A stretch of 11,715 bases of DNA from Chitinophaga pinensis (GTDB lineage Bacteria; Bacteroidota; Bacteroidia; M30B66): contig CALQJV010000012.1 in NCBI GenBank assembly GCA_943330985.1, positions 1-11,715 on the forward strand, read 5' to 3'. The position numbers were made by a program, and so were the translations under genes. This document shows, piece by piece, positions 7,037-11,715 of this stretch (positions within the stretch are counted from its first letter, which is position 1; each line of letters opens with the position of its first letter). The notes below the pieces were generated by a model, which saw only the letters and a program-made list of their open reading frames with translations, did no database searches and was not told the DNA's origin.

Positions 7037-8884
7037 ATGTGCGGAATTGTTGCTTATATGGGGGAGCGCGATGCATACCCAATTTTACTTAAAGGCCTTC
7101 ATCGTCTCGAATACCGTGGTTATGATAGCGCGGGTGTTGCATTATTAAATCCAGGAGACGATATCCGTCTCTTCAAATGCAAAGGAAAAGTTTCTGAGTT
7201 AGAAAAATTTGTTGAAAACAAAGATATATCGGGTCATGTTGGAGTTGGTCACACACGTTGGGCAACACACGGTGTACCGGATGATAAAAATGCACATCCG
7301 CATTTCTCGGAGTCAGGTAAATTGGTCATTATTCATAATGGAATAATTGAAAATTACGCATCTCTTAAAAAAGAACTTGAGAATAGGGGGAATGTATTTA
7401 AAAGCGATACCGATACAGAAGTTCTAATTTATTTAATTGAGAATATTCTAAAAAATGAGCAGGTCGATCTTGTTGGAGCTGTTCAAATTGCCTTAACTCA
7501 AGTAGTTGGTGCCTACGCCATTGTTATCCTTTCAAAAGAGAATCCGGATTTAATGATTGGTGCCAAAAAAGGAAGTCCATTGGTAGTTGGTGTTGGGTCA
7601 AACCACGAATTTTTCATTGCTTCCGATGCTACACCTATCATTGAATATACGCGTAATGTGGTTTATTTAGATGATGAGGAAATTGTGATTTTGGAATCGG
7701 GAAAGGAAATGAAGATTAAAACGATTCGAAATCAAGATAAAACACCTTATATCCAAGCATTAGAAATGCAATTGGAAACAATCGAAAAAAGCGGTTTTGA
7801 ACATTTTATGCTCAAAGAAATATACGAGCAACCTCGATCTATTCGCGATAATATGCGTGGTCGTTTGAATATCGAGCTAGGTGAAGTAACTCTTGGAGGA
7901 ATCATTGATTACCAAAGTAAGATTATGAATGCCCATCGTATCATTATCGTGGCCTGTGGTACTTCTTGGCATGCTGGTTTGGTTGGTGAATATTTATTCG
8001 AAGATTTGGCGCGTATTCCAGTTGAAGTTGAATATGCTTCTGAGTTCCGATATCGTAATCCAATTATTACAGAAAATGATGTAGTAATTGCAATAAGTCA
8101 GTCGGGCGAAACTGCCGATACGCTTGCTGCAATTGAATTAGCTAAATCAAAAGGCGCAACGATTTTTGGAATTTGCAATGTTGTAGGTTCGTCTATTGCC
8201 CGCGCAACCCATGCGGGTTCATATACACACGCGGGTCCTGAAATAGGTGTTGCTTCTACTAAAGCTTTTACCGCTCAGGTTACAGTTCTTACGTTGATGG
8301 CTTTAGTAATTGCAAACAAGAAAGGAACGATAACACAAGCAAAGTATCATCAAATGCTAAATGGTCTCGATCAACTGCCTTCTAAAATAGAAGAGATGTT
8401 GAAATTAGATGATCAAATCCGTGATATCAGTGCAATTTATAAGGACGCCAATAATTTCCTATACTTAGGAAGAAGTTATAATTTTCCAATAGCTTTAGAA
8501 GGGGCATTAAAATTAAAGGAGATTTCCTATATCCACGCCGAAGGCTATCCTGCAGCAGAAATGAAGCATGGTCCAATTGCGTTGATCGATGAAAACATGC
8601 CTGTTGTAGTTATTGCACCAAGCCGAGGTGCTTACGAAAAGATTTTAAGTAACGTACAAGAAGTTAAAGCTCGAGGTGGAAAAATTATTGCAATTGTTAC
8701 ACAAGGTGATAAAGATGTTTCTGCTTTAGCCGATCATACCATCGAAATTCCAGATGTTGAAGAAGAATTAACACCTCTTATGAGTGTTATTCCATTACAG
8801 TTATTAGCATATCATATTGCAATCATGCGTGGTTGTAATGTTGATCAGCCAAGGAATTTAGCCAAGTCGGTGACTGTAGAATAA
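7037..8884 (+). CDS. glmS: glutamine--fructose-6-phosphate aminotransferase (isomerizing)
   Basis: GlmS makes glucosamine 6-phosphate from fructose 6-phosphate and glutamine, the first committed step toward UDP-GlcNAc, peptidoglycan and LPS. The 615-residue protein is full length. The N-terminal glutaminase begins MCGIVAY, with C2 as nucleophile after Met removal, R74 in HTRWATHG, and HNGIIEN at 100-106. Two SIS isomerase domains follow, with CGTSWHAG from 307, SQSGETADT from 354, EMKHGP near 508-513, and the C-terminal signature DQPRNLAKSVTVE. No glmS ribozyme, which in Firmicutes precedes the gene, is possible here because only 13 nt separate it from the DUF4270 gene. Expression probably comes from the promoter before the GlgA-like gene. 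A strong terminator follows. Confidence 0.98.
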   Translation: MCGIVAYMGERDAYPILLKGLHRLEYRGYDSAGVALLNPGDDIRLFKCKGKVSELEKFVENKDISGHVGVGHTRWATHGVPDDKNAHPHFSESGKLVIIHNGIIENYASLKKELENRGNVFKSDTDTEVLIYLIENILKNEQVDLVGAVQIALTQVVGAYAIVILSKENPDLMIGAKKGSPLVVGVGSNHEFFIASDATPIIEYTRNVVYLDDEEIVILESGKEMKIKTIRNQDKTPYIQALEMQLETIEKSGFEHFMLKEIYEQPRSIRDNMRGRLNIELGEVTLGGIIDYQSKIMNAHRIIIVACGTSWHAGLVGEYLFEDLARIPVEVEYASEFRYRNPIITENDVVIAISQSGETADTLAAIELAKSKGATIFGICNVVGSSIARATHAGSYTHAGPEIGVASTKAFTAQVTVLTLMALVIANKKGTITQAKYHQMLNGLDQLPSKIEEMLKLDDQIRDISAIYKDANNFLYLGRSYNFPIALEGALKLKEISYIHAEGYPAAEMKHGPIALIDENMPVVVIAPSRGAYEKILSNVQEVKARGGKIIAIVTQGDKDVSALADHTIEIPDVEEELTPLMSVIPLQLLAYHIAIMRGCNVDQPRNLAKSVTVE

Positions 8885-8902
8885 GTAAGCAGTTTAAAGC
8901 AT

Positions 8903-8936
8903 AAAAAAAGCCCGATATATTTTATCGGGCTTTTTT
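8903..8936. terminator. bidirectional rho-independent terminator between glmS and frr
   Basis: A perfect 8-bp stem GCCCGATA/TATCGGGC (8910-8917 with 8923-8930) with a 5-nt loop is flanked by A7 on the left and T6 on the right. It therefore serves glmS on the plus strand and frr on the minus strand, which converge here 18 nt and 10 nt away. Confidence 0.92.
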
Positions 8937-8946
8937 GTGTCTAAAA

Positions 8947-9510
8947 CTAGACGGTCATAATTTCTTTCTCTTTAGCTTCAAGATGCTTATCGGCCTTGAC
9001 AATATATGAATCTGTAAGTTGTTGAATTTTAACTTCGGCGTCTTTTGCAACGTCTTCAGCAAGACCATCTTTCACTAGTTTACGGATGGCCTCATTCGCA
9101 TCACGACGAACATTACGAATACTAACTTTGGCATTTTCTGCTTCACCTTTTGATTGCTTCACTAAGTTCAAACGTCTTTCCTCAGTAACTGGCGGGATAT
9201 TTAATCGAATCATAATGCCATCATTTTGTGGCGTAAGGCCGATATTTGAACCAAAAATAGCTTTCTCAATGGGCCCAAGCATTTGCTTCTCCCAAGGTTG
9301 AACGGCAAGGGTTCTCGCATCTGGTGTGTTAATGTTTGCTACTTGACTTAAAGGTGTATTGGTACCATAATAATCAACATAGATTCCTTCTAACATTGCT
9401 GGGCTAGCTTTACCTGCACGAATTTTAGCCAATTCGGCGTCAAGATGTGCAATTGCTTTTTCCATCAATGTGGTAGCTGCTTCAATTTGGGGCTTTACGA
9501 GTTCGTTCAT
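8947..9510 (-). CDS. frr: ribosome-recycling factor
   Basis: RRF acts with EF-G to split the post-termination ribosome and release mRNA and tRNA. The 187-residue protein has the usual length and two-domain order: helical segments 1-30 and about 105-187 form domain I, and residues about 31-104 form the beta domain II. Seen: [12 protein letters not shown] near 29-40, [16 protein letters not shown] near 53-68, and [14 protein letters not shown] beginning at R132, the position of the conserved arginine in E. coli RRF. It is the last gene of the rpsB-tsf-pyrH-frr cluster, 57 nt after pyrH, and has a candidate promoter in that gap. Its transcript ends at the shared terminator with glmS. Confidence 0.97.
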   Translation of the reverse strand: MNELVKPQIEAATTLMEKAIAHLDAELAKIRAGKASPAMLEGIYVDYYGTNTPLSQVANINTPDARTLAVQPWEKQMLGPIEKAIFGSNIGLTPQNDGIMIRLNIPPVTEERRLNLVKQSKGEAENAKVSIRNVRRDANEAIRKLVKDGLAEDVAKDAEVKIQQLTDSYIVKADKHLEAKEKEIMTV

Positions 9511-9531
9511 AACTTATTACTTAATGGAGTG

Positions 9532-9563
9532 CAAATAAACAAGATTTAAAGAGTATTTTCAAA
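9532..9563 (-). promoter_or_regulatory. candidate promoter for frr
   Basis: On the minus strand TTTG (9563-9560), a 20-nt spacer and TTTATTTG (9539-9532) give a perfect -33 and seven of eight bases of the Bacteroidota -7 element (second T for A). It ends 21 nt before the frr ATG and could supplement read-through from pyrH. Confidence 0.4.
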
Positions 9564-9567
9564 TGGG

Positions 9568-10275
9568 TTAGAATTCTACTAAAGTTCCAACATTTTCTCC
9601 TGCAATTAAACGCTTCAAATTACCGCTTTCATCCATGTTAAACACGATTATTGGTAGTTTGTTATCATTACATAGCGTGAATGCTGTCATATCCATTACG
9701 TTTAGCCCCTTTTCGTAAACTTCAGTAAATGAAATAACATCGTATTTAACCGCAGATGGATCTTTTTCAGGATCGGCTGTATAGATTCCATCCGCTCGCG
9801 TACCCTTTAAAATAACATCCGCTTCTATTTCAATAGCACGGAGTGTTGCAGCTGTGTCTGTTGTAAAATAAGGGTTTCCTGTCCCTGCCCCAAAAATGAC
9901 AACGCGTCCCTTTTCGAGATGCCTCACAGCTCTTCGTCGGATATAAGGTTCGCAAATTTGTTCCATTTTAATTGCACTTTGGAGACGTGTTTGAACACCA
10001 ATTACTTCAAGTGCCGATTGGAGCGCCATGCTATTTATTACTGTGGCGAGCATTCCCATATAATCGCCTTGAACACGATCCATTCCACCTTCAGCAGCCT
10101 GAATCCCTCGAAAAATATTTCCACCGCCTATTACAATGCCCATTTCGACACCAGCAGCTTGAATTTCTTTTATTTCCTGAGCATATTGTGAAATACGATC
10201 ATGGTCAATACCAAAATTCTTTTTCCCCATAAGGGATTCGCCACTTAATTTCAGGAGTATACGTTTATATTTCAT
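9568..10275 (-). CDS. pyrH: UMP kinase (uridylate kinase)
   Basis: PyrH phosphorylates UMP to UDP, feeding pyrimidine nucleotide and sugar-nucleotide synthesis; the bacterial enzyme is a hexameric amino-acid-kinase-fold protein. The 235-residue product is full length: [11 protein letters not shown] at 7-17 (K9, S11, G12), IGGGNIFRG at 49-57 (nucleotide/phosphate loop), [13 protein letters not shown] at 69-81, then [28 protein letters not shown] and MDMTA in the expected order. It lies in the rpsB-tsf-pyrH-frr order found widely in bacteria. Unusually for this cluster, two hairpin terminators separate it from tsf, and no standard promoter is obvious in the 100 nt before it. Confidence 0.97.
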   Translation of the reverse strand: MKYKRILLKLSGESLMGKKNFGIDHDRISQYAQEIKEIQAAGVEMGIVIGGGNIFRGIQAAEGGMDRVQGDYMGMLATVINSMALQSALEVIGVQTRLQSAIKMEQICEPYIRRRAVRHLEKGRVVIFGAGTGNPYFTTDTAATLRAIEIEADVILKGTRADGIYTADPEKDPSAVKYDVISFTEVYEKGLNVMDMTAFTLCNDNKLPIIVFNMDESGNLKRLIAGENVGTLVEF

Positions 10276-10296
10276 TGCTTATATATTCTACTATCC

Positions 10297-10327
10297 AAAA
10301 AAAATCCCGCTACGAAATAACGGGATT
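10297..10327 (-). terminator. second tandem terminator between tsf and pyrH
   Basis: On the minus strand the 7-bp stem AATCCCG/CGGGATT (10327-10321 with 10309-10303) around an 11-nt loop is followed by T8 (10304-10297). It sits about 50 nt after the tsf stop and 22 nt before the pyrH start. Confidence 0.6.
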
Positions 10328-10334
10328 AAAGAAC

Positions 10335-10364
10335 AAAAAAAAGAGAGAATAAATTCTCTCTTTT
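10335..10364 (-). terminator. first tandem terminator after tsf
   Basis: An A/T-rich hairpin, arms 10364-10353 and 10350-10339 containing complementary GAGAGAA and TTCTCTC, with a small loop, followed on the minus strand by T8 (10342-10335). It begins 13 nt after the tsf stop codon and is well placed to end the rpsB-tsf transcript. Confidence 0.7.
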
Positions 10365-10376
10365 AAAAAATATTAA

Positions 10377-11216
10377 TTAGCTACCAAGCGCATGACGCTT
10401 AAAAGCAGTCACGATTAAATCTTTATCAATTGATTGAACATACTGACGAACAGTCAATTTGTTGTCTTTGATAAATTCTTGATTTAAAAGCGTATTGTCT
10501 TTGTAAAATTTACCAAGTTTTCCAGCTGCAATTTTTTCAACCATTTCTTCTGGTTTCCCTTCTGCGCGGATTTGCTCGCGAGCAATATCTAACTCACGCT
10601 CCAATGTGCTTGAATCAACATCGTCTTTATCGACAGCTACAGGACCCATTGCAGCAGTTTGCATAGATACATCCTTAGCCATTGCTTCAATTCCTTCAAC
10701 ACCTGCTTTGTTGAAAGCAACAATTGTTGCTAAACGATAACCAGGGTGGTTGTAAGCTACAACATATGGAGCTTCTAATTGAGAATAATGAAGTTCCATT
10801 TTCTCACCAATTTTACCAACTTGTTCGTTGATACGCTCGCTAATAGGAAGACCATCGAAAGAAGAAGCTAATAGTGCTTCAACATCTGAAGGTTTTGTAT
10901 TCAAAGCGATATCAGAAATCTTTGTAGTAAAATCGATGAAATCTTGATTCTTTGCAACGAAATCTGTCTCGCAGTTTTAAACAACTAATACACCACGAGA
11001 GTTGTCGGAATTAACGCGTGCAATTACAACACCTTCGTTGGCATCACGATCAGCACGATTCCCAGCTACTTTCTGACCTTTTTTACGAAGGAAATCTACA
11101 GCTGCTTCGAAATCACCATTTGCTTCGGTGAGTGCTTTTTTGCAGTCCATCATTCCTGCGCCGGTCATTTGACGTAGTTTATTTACATCACCAGCAGTAA
11201 TTGCTACAGTTGACAT
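10377..11216 (-). CDS. tsf: elongation factor Ts, interrupted by an in-frame UAA at codon 80
   Basis: EF-Ts is the guanine-nucleotide exchange factor that recycles EF-Tu-GDP during translation. Codons 1-79 give the N-terminal UBA-like domain ([24 protein letters not shown] at 6-29, then [21 protein letters not shown] and GVLVV). Codon 80 is TAA. The same frame then continues with [10 protein letters not shown] at 81-90, which holds the TDFV residues that contact EF-Tu in the family, and runs 199 codons to a normal TAA. Total length, 279 positions, is normal for this phylum, so nothing is deleted or shifted. Re-initiation at the TTG at 10904 would make only 175 residues without the N-terminal domain. 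The cause may be a sequencing or assembly error, a real nonsense mutation, or unrecognised read-through. The gene follows rpsB by 27 nt. Confidence 0.93.
10977..10979 (-). other. premature UAA inside tsf
   Basis: The minus strand reads GTT GTT TAA AAC TGC GAG ACA at codons 78-84 of tsf. The position before Asn-Cys-Glu-Thr-Asp-Phe normally holds a hydrophobic residue (the E. coli protein reads EVNCQTDF), so a one-base change such as TTA to TAA would create it. Confidence 0.9.
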
Positions 11217-11243
11217 GGTTTTATATTTTCAGGTTTATGAATA

Positions 11244-11715
11244 TTAATCTTTAGCTTCTTCAGTTGAAGCAGCTACTTCTGATTTTTTGCTTTCTTCATC
11301 ATCTCCTTTTTCTTTCTCCTGCTTGCGTTCGCTTAGTCCTTCTTGAACTGCACCAACAATAACATTCATAATTAAAGAGATAGCTTTCGCTGCATCATCA
11401 TTCGCAGGAATTGGATAATCAACAAGATTCGGATTAGAGTTAGTATCAACAATCGCGAAAGTTGGAATATTCAATCGGCGAGCTTCAGCAACAGCAATAT
11501 GTTCTTTTGAAATATCGATAATAAACAAAGCGGCTGGAAGACGACTCATATCCGTGATAGATCCAAATTGAGTTTCCAATTTTTCACGTTCACGTGTAAT
11601 GGTTAATTTTTCTTTCTTAGAAATGGTCTCGTAAGTACCATCAGAAGCCATTTTATCAATGGTAGCCATTTTCTTAACCGCTTTACGAATTGTCGCAAAG
11701 TTGGTAAGCATTCCA
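11244..11715 (-). CDS. rpsB: 30S ribosomal protein S2, 5' part cut by window edge
   Basis: uS2 binds the back of the small subunit near the neck. Only the C-terminal 156 residues are visible, beginning inside the conserved GGMLTNF; about 95-100 N-terminal residues lie beyond the right edge. Supporting motifs are LTNFATIRKAVKKM, LPAALFIIDISKEHIAVAEARRLNIPTFAIVDTNSNP, and VDYPIPANDDAAKAISLI. After the folded core comes a charged, low-complexity tail of about 28 residues rich in Lys, Glu, Asp and Ser (from SERKQEKE to the end), an extension seen in some Bacteroidota S2 proteins. The frame is open to the edge. It is the first visible gene of the rpsB-tsf-pyrH-frr cluster, with tsf 27 nt downstream; its promoter and leader are outside the window. 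Confidence 0.97.
   Translation of the reverse strand, partial: GMLTNFATIRKAVKKMATIDKMASDGTYETISKKEKLTITREREKLETQFGSITDMSRLPAALFIIDISKEHIAVAEARRLNIPTFAIVDTNSNPNLVDYPIPANDDAAKAISLIMNVIVGAVQEGLSERKQEKEKGDDEESKKSEVAASTEEAKD

Noticed and set aside
10377..10904. A separate 175-residue gene starting at the TTG at 10904
   Set aside because: It is the same reading frame as the upstream EF-Ts segment, and conserved EF-Ts sequence ([10 protein letters not shown]) lies between the UAA and this TTG, so it is the rest of tsf rather than an independent gene.
10970..10990. Programmed frameshift or selenocysteine/pyrrolysine recoding at the tsf stop
   Set aside because: The frame is identical before and after, so no shift is needed, and the codon is UAA rather than UGA or UAG. 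UAA also ends several normal genes here, ruling out code reassignment.

Overview
The window is about 11.7 kb of ordinary chromosomal, low-G+C DNA from a member of the Bacteroidota (Bacteroidetes). Class and genus cannot be fixed from this sequence alone. The phylum call rests on four things. The start codons lack Shine-Dalgarno sequences and have A/T-rich leaders. Several intergenic sites match the Bacteroidota promoter pattern TTTG or TTG, then 17-23 nt, then TAnnTTTG. A DUF4270-type lipoprotein is present. A half-length 'glycogen/starch synthase' sits next to panC. No tRNA, rRNA, insertion sequence, phage gene, CRISPR array or defence system was seen.

Layout, left to right. (1) On the minus strand: radA, running off the left edge, then a small lipocalin-like lipoprotein gene with its own promoter and terminator. 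(2) A minus-strand operon read panC > panD > membrane flippase-like protein (UPF0104/LPG-synthase TM family) > rfaE2-type nucleotidyltransferase, with very tight spacing and one 20-nt overlap. (3) A 246-nt divergent control region at 4588-4833 in which a leftward promoter for panC and a rightward promoter for glgA overlap. (4) A plus-strand operon: truncated GlgA-like protein > DUF4270 lipoprotein > glmS, closed by a strong bidirectional terminator. (5) A minus-strand translation cluster read rpsB > tsf > pyrH > frr, with two tandem terminators between tsf and pyrH. rpsB runs off the right edge.

Functionally, the left half covers DNA repair (RadA), pantothenate/CoA synthesis (PanC, PanD) and envelope-linked functions (UPF0104, RfaE2). 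The centre makes glucosamine-6-phosphate for peptidoglycan and LPS (GlmS), and the right half is translation and UMP phosphorylation.

The most notable observation is that tsf, encoding the normally indispensable elongation factor Ts, carries an in-frame UAA at codon 80, just before the conserved TDFVAKN motif, with the same reading frame intact on both sides. Other points worth checking are a terminator-like hairpin whose U-tract ends 3 nt before the radA start codon, the back-to-back panC/glgA promoters, a GlgA homologue that has lost its usual active-site motifs, and the higher G+C content of radA. I found no convincing novel multi-gene system.
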